Assembly: GCA_016208105.1 (NCBI GenBank)
Contig: JACQYS010000012.1
Span: 1-64,000, forward strand
DNA: 64,000 nucleotides
Origin: Desulfovibrio sp.
GTDB taxonomy: Bacteria; Desulfobacterota; Desulfovibrionia; Desulfovibrionales; Desulfovibrionaceae
Reading direction: 5' to 3'
Below the pieces are notes generated by a model. The model was not told the origin of the DNA. It saw only the letters and a list, made by a program, of their open reading frames with translations, and did not search any database. Position numbers and translations under genes: made by a program. Below, piece after piece: positions 1 to 8,453 of the stretch (the stretch's first letter is position 1; each line of letters opens with the position of its first letter).

Positions 1-136
1 AGCATCTTCAAAAATACCTCGATGAATTCTGCTACCGATTCAACCGCCGTTTCTGGCCTGGGCAGGGCTTCGACCGCCTCTTGAGGGCCTGCTCCAGTGC
101 CACCCCTGTCACCTATGCGGAGTTAAGGGGATAGCC
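1..136 (+). mobile_element. Right end of an IS1595-family insertion sequence (transposase C-terminus)
   Basis: Reading from base 3 gives an open frame of 43 residues ending in TAG at 132-134. It contains the run YLDEFCYRFNRRFW and ends TYAELRG. This is the typical C-terminus of ISXO2-like DDE transposases of the IS1595 family. The 5' part lies outside the window. The element end is inferred at about base 136, just after the transposase stop, because the following bases read as host membrane-protein sequence on the other strand. The inverted repeat cannot be verified because the other end is not visible. Confidence 0.8.
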
Positions 137-1096
137 ACGAAGAATTATCGGAATACAAACAAAGACAAACACAATTTGCACATAAAATAGCACATGGAAT
201 TCGGTCACATGTTCGGGTTGGAGCAATGCCCGGATATTAAGGAGCACGTGTGCGGCCAGGAGATGCCATTCCCCGCTGAGCGCCCGCGAGTAGAGCTGCG
301 CCCCAAAGAGACTGCCAGGAAAGGGCTCGTACGGATAAGGGGCAGCAAACACCACATACAGCATGGCGGCTGCAGCGGCCGACACAAAGGCCTTCGCCAC
401 GCTCGCTCCGCACTGCTTCACTGTTCCGGGGCTATCGACAAAGAGAAAATAGGGCAGGAACAATACGCCCCAACTGTAACGCATGAGCGCGCTCACAAAA
501 ATGGAGAGAAACAACAGACTGGAAAGTCCGCCGTAACGCCTAACGGGCATCCCACTTAGGACTCGATAAAACAACCCCGCCATGAAGAACGCCATCGCGT
601 AGTGAAACGCTTCCTGCATCATCATCCCGGAATAGAGATAGAGATACGGAAAGGCGGCGAGAAACGAACCGGCTTTAAGATAATACCGCCAATCGGCGCG
701 CATGAGCCAAACCATCAGCAGCAAACCCAGGGTCATGAACCCCATATTGAAGCATATCCCCGAATAGCTGTGCCACCCAAATACCTTTCCAAGGCTACCG
801 TACAACATGGTGAACCACATGCTATGACTCCCAAAGGTACCAATCCCCAGGGAGGCGGCTTTTGCAGTCAGCTCTTCAAAGCCATAATACCCGCCGTGCA
901 GGCCTGCCATCACGAATGTAGCAATTTCATGCCAGTAGGTGGCCGCGTCGCCGCCAACGGCCACATAGTCTGTCACTTTTCCATGCGTTACGCACGACAC
1001 CAGAAAAACCGTCGCCGCGGCAGGGATCATGCACAACACCATGGCGCACATGAAATCGACAATGCGTCGAGGGCGGCTAAAACAGCATTTTTCCAT
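113..1096 (-). pseudogene. GT-C-like polytopic membrane protein, 3' end replaced by IS sequence
   Basis: The 327-residue product is almost entirely hydrophobic, with about 8 membrane segments. After the first segment comes a loop with GGDAATYW, which resembles the acidic first loop of GT-C (PMT/GT39-type) glycosyltransferases that use lipid-linked sugars. The last residues (RGYPLNSA) are encoded inside the insertion sequence, so the natural C-terminus is lost. Family members are usually 450-550 aa, so truncation is likely. It overlaps the upstream small exported-protein gene by 20 bases and is the last gene of the sugar operon. The GT-C assignment is inference. Whether the shortened protein works is unknown. 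Confidence 0.6.
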
Positions 1097-1634
1097 TTTT
1101 ATGCCAAACCTGCGTCCAGCGCCCTTTCAACTCGATGAGGATATACGCGGAAAATTCTTCCTTGACATAACCATGCTCGACACAACGGAGATCCAGAGCA
1201 TATTGGGCGCTTATGGGGGACCATTTTTCCCCGCCCTGCATGGTAAGCAACTTACTTCTTCCAGGATCATTTATAGAAAAAACAGTGATGCGAGAATCCG
1301 ACCCAGACAAACGGGGATAAAAAAACATCGTATCCCTATCCTTGCGAACAGCAACCACCAACATCCCAGGCAATTCCGGATCCAAAGGCGAAATGATTTC
1401 CCAGCCTTCGACTTCAGCAGGTTCACTTTTCACATTTCGAGAACGATCATACAAAATGGTTTGATCCACGTTGCTGCAAGAAAGGAACTTTTGCCGCAAT
1501 TCCTTATCTTGCTGAAATGGTTTGATGCAATTGCAATGAACGCTGTTGAAGACATCCGGATACACGCTCAGCCCAGCACTGACGGATACGGCTATAGATA
1601 AGACAAGAATACCGTTTGCCAGCTTTCTGTTCAT
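1077..1634 (-). CDS. Small exported or membrane-anchored protein of unknown function
   Basis: A protein of 185 aa begins MNRKLANGILVLSIAVSVS, a signal peptide or N-terminal anchor, and then has a soluble domain of mixed composition. I recognise no family. The ATG at 1634 lies two bases after the TGA of the glycosyltransferase-aminotransferase fusion, so translation is probably coupled. An in-frame start 21 bases further upstream would overlap that gene and is less likely. Its position between the fusion gene and the GT-C-like gene suggests a part in the same envelope sugar-modification process. That role is inferred from position only. Confidence 0.6.
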   Translation of the reverse strand: MNRKLANGILVLSIAVSVSAGLSVYPDVFNSVHCNCIKPFQQDKELRQKFLSCSNVDQTILYDRSRNVKSEPAEVEGWEIISPLDPELPGMLVVAVRKDRDTMFFYPRLSGSDSRITVFSINDPGRSKLLTMQGGEKWSPISAQYALDLRCVEHGYVKEEFSAYILIELKGRWTQVWHKNGKMLF

Positions 1635-1636
1635 GG

Positions 1637-3694
1637 TCAGCTCTGCCGCACCCAATCAAGGCAGGCTTCGATGACGCGATCCTGCGCCTGACGCCCAAGC
1701 CCGGGATAACACGGCAGGCTGGTCACTTGGCTGGTGGCGGCTTCAGCATTGGGGCACGGCCGGGTCAAGGATCGTGCGGCCAAGTAACTGTGACGATGCA
1801 GCGCGAGAGGATAATGCACGCCGGTGTCGATCCCGGCGGCAGCCATGTGACTGCGGAACCGCTCGCGATCCGCCACCCGGACAACGTAGAGATGAGGTGC
1901 CCGCCCCGGCAGCGTGGGCACGGGCTGTAAAGCGCCCAATGCTTCGTCGTACCTGCGGGCGATTTCCTTACGTTGCTGGTTCTGCCCAACCAGTATCTTG
2001 AGCTTTTCCGACAGCAGCGCTGCTTGCATTTCATCGAGGCGCGAGTTGATGCCCAGATCCACGCATTCGCCGAAGTCATCCTGCCCATAAAAGCGCATGC
2101 GCCTGATCCGTCGGGCCACATCCTCGTCTGCCGTGGCCACAACCCCACCATCACCAAACCCCCCAAGGTTCTTGGTCGGATAAAAGCTGAACGCCGAGAA
2201 GTGTCCCAGACTCCCGCAGGGTTTGCCTTCAAAGAAGCTCCCTGAAGACTGGGCGCAGTCTTCGATAACCATCAGCCCCATCTCCCGCGAGAGTGCCAGG
2301 ATGAACTTCATGTCGCAGGGATTGCCGTACAGGTGCACGGGGATGACCGCCTTAAGTCCGGGAGGCGCAGCTTGTTTCAACCCTTGCGGATCAAGGGTCA
2401 GAGTGTCCGGATTCACATCCAGGAACCAGGGGCGGCAGCCCGCGCGCAGAACGGCGACTGCCGTGGCTGGCGCACTGATGGCTGGCACGGCCACCACGTC
2501 ACCATCGCCCAGCCCAGCAGCCCAGAGCGCCAGGGTCAGTGCGTCGGTGCCGTTGGCCACTCCCACCGCATGCGTCAGGCCAAGCTGGGCGGCGAAGACG
2601 GTTTCGAATCTCTCCACCTCCGGCCCTAGAATGAGCGCATTGGAATCCAAGACGCGCCCGGCGCTTTCGGCCAGCGAGCCGCGCACAGGGGCGGAGATGG
2701 CCACGGAATCGAACAGCGCCACCCGGCCTGTATCGAAGGTTTGAGGAGCATGCCCTCCCAGTCGCTTGTCCACGATGAACAGCGGTCTTTTGCGCACCTG
2801 CTCCAACGTGTTCCAAAGATAGGCGCCGATGACTCCTAACCCGCCCATGGAAGTGGACAGCATTACGAGCTGGACGCACATGAGCGACGTCCAGCCCTGC
2901 TGCTCCACCCCCCCGAAGGCCCATGCGCACAAAACGACCAGGATGTATGCTAGGCTCGCAGCCATAAGCGCCGCGCCCGTCACAAGCAGCCCCTTGAGCG
3001 GCAGCGCCGAGAAACTGACGATGGAGTTCACCGCATAATCGAGCTTACGGGTGAAGGTCCACATACTGCGCCCCACTGGTCGTTTGGCCCGGTCGAAGGA
3101 CACCACGGCCCGCTCGAAGCCGCTCCAGAGGATCAGTCCCACTAGGCTCGACTGTTTCTCCGAACTTTGGAGAAGCACCTCCACCACCTGTCTGTCGATC
3201 AGGCACAGGTCGAAGCCACCCACGGGCATCTGGGACATCACGGCCTTGCGAAACAACCAGTTGAACGCCCTGGAAAAAAGCTGGCTCAGAAAGGGATCGT
3301 CCCGAGTGCGCCGCACGCCAAGTACCACCTTGGCACCCTCGCGCCATTTGCTGATAAGTTCGGGAATTATCTCCGGCGGGTCCTGCAGGTCGGCGGCGAT
3401 AATACACGTGGCGTCGTGGTCCCGGACTTCATTGATCCCGGCGGTGATGGCCACGAAGGAACCATGGTTACGCGAGAGCAGGAGCACCCGAACCCTGGAG
3501 TCGCCGGCAGCGAGTTCCTCCAGGACGGCTTGGCTGTTGTCCGGAGAACGGTCGTTGACATACTGGATGGTCAGTTCCGCCGGGAAGTCTCTGGTCGCGT
3601 CGAGAATGCGCTGGTGGAGCGTGCGCAGGGTGGGTTCATTGCCGTAAACCGGCACCACCACGGCAAGACGGCAAGGATTTAAACCGTGGGACAT
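1637..3694 (-). CDS. Fusion of GtrB/ArnC-like GT2 glycosyltransferase with DegT/DnrJ/EryC1 aminotransferase
   Basis: The 685-residue protein has two modules in one uninterrupted frame. Residues 10-310 are a DPM1/GtrB/ArnC-type GT2 domain with VVVPVYGNE near the start, an acidic ADLQD motif around 101-105 and two membrane segments at about 233-260 and 272-293. Such enzymes load a sugar from its nucleotide onto undecaprenyl phosphate. Residues 330-685 are a PLP-dependent sugar aminotransferase with EDCAQSSG near 478 and the Schiff-base lysine K508 in SFYPTKNLGG. The ATG at 3694 follows GGAAGG and overlaps the acetyltransferase gene by 16 bases. The two activities are normally separate proteins. 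I infer coupled amino-sugar synthesis and lipid loading. Confidence 0.85.
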   Translation of the reverse strand: MSHGLNPCRLAVVVPVYGNEPTLRTLHQRILDATRDFPAELTIQYVNDRSPDNSQAVLEELAAGDSRVRVLLLSRNHGSFVAITAGINEVRDHDATCIIAADLQDPPEIIPELISKWREGAKVVLGVRRTRDDPFLSQLFSRAFNWLFRKAVMSQMPVGGFDLCLIDRQVVEVLLQSSEKQSSLVGLILWSGFERAVVSFDRAKRPVGRSMWTFTRKLDYAVNSIVSFSALPLKGLLVTGAALMAASLAYILVVLCAWAFGGVEQQGWTSLMCVQLVMLSTSMGGLGVIGAYLWNTLEQVRKRPLFIVDKRLGGHAPQTFDTGRVALFDSVAISAPVRGSLAESAGRVLDSNALILGPEVERFETVFAAQLGLTHAVGVANGTDALTLALWAAGLGDGDVVAVPAISAPATAVAVLRAGCRPWFLDVNPDTLTLDPQGLKQAAPPGLKAVIPVHLYGNPCDMKFILALSREMGLMVIEDCAQSSGSFFEGKPCGSLGHFSAFSFYPTKNLGGFGDGGVVATADEDVARRIRRMRFYGQDDFGECVDLGINSRLDEMQAALLSEKLKILVGQNQQRKEIARRYDEALGALQPVPTLPGRAPHLYVVRVADRERFRSHMAAAGIDTGVHYPLALHRHSYLAARSLTRPCPNAEAATSQVTSLPCYPGLGRQAQDRVIEACLDWVRQS

Positions 3695-4248
3695 TGCATT
3701 CCTTCCGATGGCTGACTGCCTTGCCAGCCGCCCTGAGGACAGCGCCATGCGCCAGGGGCGCCTTCCAGAACCGCCCCGCAGACGCAGACCAGCCCTTTGG
3801 GCACGGCTGGGTTTCCCAGCACAAGGGTGAAGGGAGGAACATCCTTGGTTACCACCGCGCCCGCGCCCACCATGGCATGGTGGCCGATCACGATCCCGGG
3901 CAGAATCACCGCGCCCGCACCAATGCTACACCCTCGGCGCAGCACGGTCCGAAGGGAGGGTTTATATCGTTTTGAACGAGGGTGTTTGTCGTTGGCGAAC
4001 ACGGCGGAGGGGCCTATGAACACGTGATCTTCCACGCGCAGGCCGTCCCAGAGGGATACGTGGGTCTTCACAGTGACTCCATCACCCAGAACCACGTCGT
4101 TCTCCACGAAGCAGTGGTCGCAGATGTTGGCCTGACGGCCGATCACCGCACCGGGCAGCACATGGGCGAAAGCCCATATCCGCGAACCTTCCCCGACCTT
4201 AAGGCTTTCACACACCCCGAGCGGATGCACATAAACGTCTTGGTTCAC
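3679..4248 (-). CDS. Sugar N-acyltransferase, left-handed beta-helix (WbpD/FdtC-like)
   Basis: The protein has 189 aa built of hexapeptide repeats ([LIV]-G-x4) across residues 15-150. The VEDHVFIGPSAVFANDKHPR segment is characteristic of the WbpD/WlbB/FdtC group, which acetylates a 3-amino sugar on a nucleotide carrier with acetyl-CoA. The C-terminal tail has CVCG and a later CPQGG, like the small cysteine-bearing tail of that group. It starts with GTG inside the stop of the upstream epimerase gene (4-base GTGA overlap). Pairing with the DegT-type aminotransferase downstream fits: amination followed by acetylation of one sugar. The exact sugar cannot be read from sequence. Confidence 0.85.
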   Translation of the reverse strand: MNQDVYVHPLGVCESLKVGEGSRIWAFAHVLPGAVIGRQANICDHCFVENDVVLGDGVTVKTHVSLWDGLRVEDHVFIGPSAVFANDKHPRSKRYKPSLRTVLRRGCSIGAGAVILPGIVIGHHAMVGAGAVVTKDVPPFTLVLGNPAVPKGLVCVCGAVLEGAPGAWRCPQGGWQGSQPSEGMQCPTV

Positions 4249-5267
4249 CAGTAGTGCTCCCTGTGCATCCGGTAGTAATCCAATGTCCGGGCCACGCCCT
4301 GCTCCAAGGAGATCCGGGGCCGCCAGCCGGTCATTTTGTTAATCTTCGTGATGTCTGAAAAGAAATCCCCGGGCTCCTGCGCCTTGCGTTCAGCGCTGAA
4401 TGGGGTGAGCTGCCACCGTGTCTTGGTGTTTCCGGTAATCATCTGGGCAAGCTCAAGAAACGAAGAGGGCTGGTCATGGCCTACATTGAATGTCTCGCCC
4501 ACCACTTCAGGCGTAACCGCCAGGGAGAGCAGTGCGTCCACGCAGTCGTCAACGTACAGGAAGTCGCGTTTAATGAGGCCATCGCCAAAGACGGGAATGG
4601 TTTTGCCTTCAAGAGCCAAGCGCATGAACCAGTTGGCCACTCCAAACTGGTTGTTACGCATCTGTGCCCTGGGTCCGTAAATGTTGGTGAGACGGGCCAG
4701 GACGCAGGCGATCCCGTGGTTGCGATGGTAGGAAGCCATGATGTGCTCGGCCGCCAGCAGAGATATTTCGTAGATCCCTTTAGGCTGACAAGGACTATCC
4801 TCGGTAGCGGGAAGTTTCAGCACCGGGCCGTACTGTCCCCGCGAGCCGAGTTTCACTACCTTGGCTTTGGGATTGTGCTTGCGCAACGCCTCCATAAGAA
4901 CGGCCGTACCGGTGATATTTATGTCGATATCCGGGAAGGGATCGGTCAGGCTCTTCAAATGGCAGACCTGGGCTGCCGAGTGAAAGACATAGTCCTGGTC
5001 TTTGACAAGGCAGGATATGGCCGCACGGTCGCGGATATCGCAATAATTGATGCGGATTTTGTCCAGTATGGAGCTGACATTGAACGGATTGCCTCCGTAC
5101 TCTTCTATCATGGCATCCACCAGGGTGATTTGGGCGCCAAACTGTGCGAGTCGTAATGCAAGACTCGACCCAAGAAAACCCAATCCACCCAGGATGAGAA
5201 CGTGCTTCCCCGAAAACACATCAGAAAAAACAAGAGAAGGAGGCGACTTAGGGAGAATTTGCTTCAT
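4245..5267 (-). CDS. NAD-dependent epimerase/dehydratase (extended SDR)
   Basis: About 340 aa. The N-terminal Rossmann motif is GGLGFLGSSLA (GxxGxxG), and the region LTNIYGPRAQ followed by VFGDG is typical of nucleotide-sugar epimerases and dehydratases. The catalytic YxxxK motif reads YEISL: the tyrosine is present but leucine replaces lysine, confirmed on the nucleotides (CTG). Activity may therefore be altered. It is the first gene of the operon that continues with the acetyltransferase and the GT2-aminotransferase fusion. Start is uncertain: ATG at 5267 or GTG at 5282, neither with a convincing ribosome-binding site. Confidence 0.8.
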   Translation of the reverse strand: MKQILPKSPPSLVFSDVFSGKHVLILGGLGFLGSSLALRLAQFGAQITLVDAMIEEYGGNPFNVSSILDKIRINYCDIRDRAAISCLVKDQDYVFHSAAQVCHLKSLTDPFPDIDINITGTAVLMEALRKHNPKAKVVKLGSRGQYGPVLKLPATEDSPCQPKGIYEISLLAAEHIMASYHRNHGIACVLARLTNIYGPRAQMRNNQFGVANWFMRLALEGKTIPVFGDGLIKRDFLYVDDCVDALLSLAVTPEVVGETFNVGHDQPSSFLELAQMITGNTKTRWQLTPFSAERKAQEPGDFFSDITKINKMTGWRPRISLEQGVARTLDYYRMHREHYW

Positions 5268-5282
5268 AGATGCGTTGAACAC

Positions 5283-5590
5283 GATTTTATGTGAACTCTA
5301 AACAGGCTGGACTGTCGGTTCTTATTTGAACGGTTACTTCCCCTCGTTCGGAGTGACAGCGGAACCCAAGAGAAGTGGAATCGCCCCAAATCTAAGTTAA
5401 CGAATCGCATCAAAAAAGTCCAGGAAAGACGGCGCCGGACGCGAGGGTCCTCCCGACAGAAAAAGACCCGGGCCGGAAACGAACCCCAGAGACCCAGCCT
5501 GGAAATATCCGGACTAAACGCGTAGCAAAGCAGAGAACAGTGACTTCCATGGCCGGGCTGCATGACCCGCTTAGGCAGAGGAGGCCATAT
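5283..5590. other. Intergenic region without a supported gene
   Basis: About 300 bases between the small minus-strand gene and the epimerase gene. Short open frames exist on the minus strand, but they have low-complexity, arginine-rich translations and no ribosome-binding site. The region probably contains the promoter of the sugar operon, but I cannot identify one with confidence. No JUMPstart/ops element was seen. Confidence 0.4.
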
Positions 5591-5836
5591 TTACCGACCA
5601 TGAATGGACTGCCTATTCCTCAGTCTCTCGATGGTCCGCACGCAGGTCAGCTTTTCCCAGCCATAGTAGGTGTTGATGGATTCCTTGCCTGACTTCTCAG
5701 TAACACGCAGGAATTCCTCACCCAGAAACAAAGTGGCCTGTTCGTAGACCTTGCCCTCGTTGATTTGTATCTTGAGGCCCTTGCGCAGTTTACGCGAAAG
5801 CGTGCCGTGAACCGGCATGGACGCGTACTCGAACAC
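5591..5836 (-). CDS. Small conserved-looking protein with an in-frame stop just upstream
   Basis: The open frame gives up to 81 aa (MFEYASMPVHGTLSRKLRKG...), rich in charged residues and with no membrane segment or known domain. A strong ribosome-binding site (AAGGAG) precedes an ATG at 5860 in the same frame. That frame reads MTKATWE and then meets a TAA at 5837-5839, followed directly by the GTG at 5836. Either the gene starts at this GTG, or at ATG 5818, after a seven-codon leader. Alternatively it is a longer gene broken by one nonsense codon. Function is unknown. Confidence 0.5.
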   Translation of the reverse strand: MFEYASMPVHGTLSRKLRKGLKIQINEGKVYEQATLFLGEEFLRVTEKSGKESINTYYGWEKLTCVRTIERLRNRQSIHGR

Positions 5837-6037
5837 TTATTCCCATGTAGCCTTGGTCATTATTCTCTCCTTATTAAGAACTATTCGTTAACCACACCCT
5901 AGCGAGGCCTGTCCGCAAAATTCATCGTTTTTTACAATTTTAGTAATCTTCGTCCCTCTCATCCCAGGGATGGACTCATTGCTTGATGTGGGATATTCGG
6001 CGCGGACAAAGAAATCCCCCGCAAGGAGCGCACGCAT

Positions 6038-6532
6038 ATGGTTCTGATGGAAACCTCCATGGGCCTTATCACCATTGAGCTTTATCCCGACAAAGCCCCG
6101 GCCACTGTGGCCAACTTCCTGAAATACGTAGATGACGGTTTCTACGAGGGCACCATTTTCCACAGGGTCATCGAGAATTTCATGATCCAGGGCGGCGGCA
6201 TGAACGCCACCATGAAAGAAAAGCCCACCAACGCCCCGGTCATCAACGAAGCGGACAATGGCCTGCAAAACCTCACCGGCACTATTGCCATGGCCCGCAC
6301 CATGGACCCCCACAGCGCCACCGCCCAGTTTTTCATTAACGTGACCGACAACGCCTTCCTGGACCACAAGTCCAAGACACCCGACGGTTGGGGATACTGC
6401 GTGTTCGGTAAGGTGGTGGACGGCATGGACGTGGTGAACAAGATCCGCAAGGTCCGCACCCGCCGCGCCGGCTTCCATGACGACGTGCCCGTGGACCCGG
6501 TGACCATCAACAGCTGCCTGCGCGAGGAATAA
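6038..6532 (+). CDS. ppiB: Cyclophilin-type peptidyl-prolyl cis-trans isomerase
   Basis: A 164-aa single-domain cyclophilin that catalyses isomerisation of proline peptide bonds. Family signatures are [15 protein letters not shown] (active-site Arg and the FMIQGG core) and [11 protein letters not shown]. There is no signal peptide, so it is cytoplasmic, and its length is normal for bacterial PpiB. The ATG at 6038 is preceded by AAGGAG. It is the first gene of a compact plus-strand run continuing with a carboxymuconolactone-decarboxylase-like gene and cobA-hemD. Confidence 0.95.
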   Translation: MVLMETSMGLITIELYPDKAPATVANFLKYVDDGFYEGTIFHRVIENFMIQGGGMNATMKEKPTNAPVINEADNGLQNLTGTIAMARTMDPHSATAQFFINVTDNAFLDHKSKTPDGWGYCVFGKVVDGMDVVNKIRKVRTRRAGFHDDVPVDPVTINSCLREE

Positions 6533-6538
6533 TCGCGC

Positions 6539-6913
6539 GTGGACGGTGATCGCATCGAAAAGGGCCGGGACATCCTGGCCCGGCTCGATACCGGCAACGA
6601 AGAGCGTCTGCGTGCCATGTTCGAGGATGTGGCCCCGGGCATGACGGACATCATCCTGGGCTTTTTCGGCGACGTCTACGCAAGACCAGGGTTGTCCATT
6701 CGCGACAGAATGCTGGTGACCCTATCGGCCATAGCCGCTCTTGGGCATGCCCAGCCACAACTGGCCGCCCATGTGCGCAACGCCCTGAACATCGGCCTTA
6801 CTCCTGAGGAGATCGCGGAAATCTTCATGCAGATCGCCGGGTACGCCGGATTCCCGGCTTCGCTCAACGCCCTGGCCACTGCCAAAGCAGTGTTCGAGCA
6901 GGACAAACGCTAA
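6539..6913 (+). CDS. Carboxymuconolactone decarboxylase (CMD/AhpD-like) family protein
   Basis: The 124-aa all-helical protein carries the CMD-domain pattern RDRMLVTLSAIAALGHAQPQ followed by HVRNALNIGLTPEEIAEIF. It has no cysteine at all, so it cannot be an AhpD-type CxxC peroxidase and belongs with the non-redox members. Substrate is unknown. It starts with GTG at 6539, seven bases after the cyclophilin stop, with GAGGA upstream. Co-transcription with ppiB and cobA-hemD is likely from spacing. Confidence 0.8.
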   Translation: MDGDRIEKGRDILARLDTGNEERLRAMFEDVAPGMTDIILGFFGDVYARPGLSIRDRMLVTLSAIAALGHAQPQLAAHVRNALNIGLTPEEIAEIFMQIAGYAGFPASLNALATAKAVFEQDKR

Positions 6914-6933
6914 CCGCTTCAAGGCTTACACAT

Positions 6934-8451
6934 ATGCCCAACGTCTACCTCATCGGCGCGGGACCCGGCGACCCGGGACTTATCACTTTAAAAGCCAAGC
7001 ACGTGTTGGAGACCGCCGATGTGCTGGTCTACGACTATCTTGCCAACAAGGCCTTTCTGGACTTTAGGCGCCCCGACGCCGAGGTCATCTACGTGGGCAA
7101 GAAGGGCGGAGACCACACCCTGGCCCAGGGCGACATCAACAAGCTCCTGGTGGCCAAGGCCAAAGAAGGCAAGGTGGTGGCCCGCCTCAAGGGTGGAGAT
7201 CCCTATGTGTTCGGCCGCGGTGCGGAAGAAGCCGAGGAATTGTTGGAAGAAGGGCTCACCTTCGAAGTAATCCCTGGCGTGACCAGCGCCGTGGCTGCCC
7301 CGGCCTATGCCGGCATACCCATCACCCACCGTAAGTTCGCCTCCTCCGTAAGCTTCATCACCGGCCACGAAGACCCCACCAAGGACGAATCCGCCCACAA
7401 CTGGCCAGCCCTGGCCCAGGCTGCGTCCACTTTGATTTTCTTCATGGGGGTTAAGAACCTGCCCGACATTTCCCGACGTCTCATCGAAGGCGGACGCGAC
7501 CCCAAGACCCCGGCAGCCTTGGTGCGCTGGGGCACCACGTGCCACCATCGGTCCATGGTCTCCACCCTGGCGGATATTCCCCGGGATGCCAAGGAGCAAG
7601 GATTCAAGTCTCCTTCGTTGCTGGTGGTTGGAGACGTTGTGCAACTGCACGACAAGCTCAACTGGTTCGAAAAGCGCCCCTTGCTGGGCAAAGGTGTGGT
7701 GGTCACCCGTTCACGCGAACAGGCCAGCGATCTGGTACGGACCCTCGCGGACATGGGCGCCTGCACCTGGGAGTATCCCACCATTGACGTTGTTCCCCTG
7801 GTGGATACCACGCCCGTGCGTGAAGCGGCAGGCAGGCTCGCCTGCTTCGACTGGATCGTCTTCACGTCGGTCAATGGGGTCAAATACTTCTGGCACGAGC
7901 TTTCTGCCATGGGCTTGGACGCGCGGGCCTTCGGCAGCCTCAAGGTGGCGGCCATCGGACCGGCCACCGCCCAAGCCCTTGCCGAACGTGGCATCAGGGC
8001 CGACTTTGTCCCCGAGAAGTACATCGCCGAGTCCGTGGTGGAAGGTCTTCTGGCCCTGCAGATAGGCGGCAAGAAGGTGCTCATACCCCGCGCCGCGCAG
8101 GCCAGGGAAGTGTTGCCCGAGGAGCTGTCCCGGGCCGGTGCCCAGGTGGAGGTGCTGCCGGTCTATGAGACCAAGCTGGCCGAGCAGGATCCTGACGAGG
8201 TTATCGCGGCCATAGAGGAAGGCGAGATCCACTATCTCACCTTCACCAGCTCCTCCACAGTAGACAATTTTTTCCAAATGATCCCAGCCACACGTCTGGC
8301 CCCGCTACGCACCAAAGTGAAGATCGCCTGTATCGGGCCCATCACATCGGCCACGCTTAAGAAGCACGGTTTCGAGCCCGACATCCAGCCCGAGGCCTAT
8401 ACCATCCCGGCCCTGGCTGCGGCCTTGGCCCGAACAGCGTCAGAGGTCTGA
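6934..8451 (+). CDS. cobA-hemD: Uroporphyrinogen-III C-methyltransferase / uroporphyrinogen-III synthase fusion
   Basis: The 505-aa protein has two enzymes in series. Residues 1-245 are the SUMT/CobA methyltransferase, with the glycine-rich GAGPGDPGLITLKA and PGVTSAVAAPAYAGIPITHR motifs. It makes precorrin-2 from uroporphyrinogen III using SAM. Residues about 250-505 are HemD, which closes and inverts the D ring of hydroxymethylbilane, with YLTFTSSSTVDNFF near the C-terminus. The fusion feeds precorrin-2 to siroheme, heme (via the Ahb route encoded at 34.8-39.9 kb) and cobalamin (genes at 49.6-53.8 kb). The ATG at 6934 is 20 bases after the preceding gene. Confidence 0.95.
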   Translation: MPNVYLIGAGPGDPGLITLKAKHVLETADVLVYDYLANKAFLDFRRPDAEVIYVGKKGGDHTLAQGDINKLLVAKAKEGKVVARLKGGDPYVFGRGAEEAEELLEEGLTFEVIPGVTSAVAAPAYAGIPITHRKFASSVSFITGHEDPTKDESAHNWPALAQAASTLIFFMGVKNLPDISRRLIEGGRDPKTPAALVRWGTTCHHRSMVSTLADIPRDAKEQGFKSPSLLVVGDVVQLHDKLNWFEKRPLLGKGVVVTRSREQASDLVRTLADMGACTWEYPTIDVVPLVDTTPVREAAGRLACFDWIVFTSVNGVKYFWHELSAMGLDARAFGSLKVAAIGPATAQALAERGIRADFVPEKYIAESVVEGLLALQIGGKKVLIPRAAQAREVLPEELSRAGAQVEVLPVYETKLAEQDPDEVIAAIEEGEIHYLTFTSSSTVDNFFQMIPATRLAPLRTKVKIACIGPITSATLKKHGFEPDIQPEAYTIPALAAALARTASEV

Positions 8452-8453
8452 TC

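Noticed and set aside
5264-5563. 99-aa frame upstream of the epimerase gene
   Set aside because: No ribosome-binding site, arginine- and serine-rich translation, overlaps the epimerase start; treated as non-coding.
5283-5590. JUMPstart/ops element before the sugar operon
   Set aside because: The GGCGGTAG core was not found.
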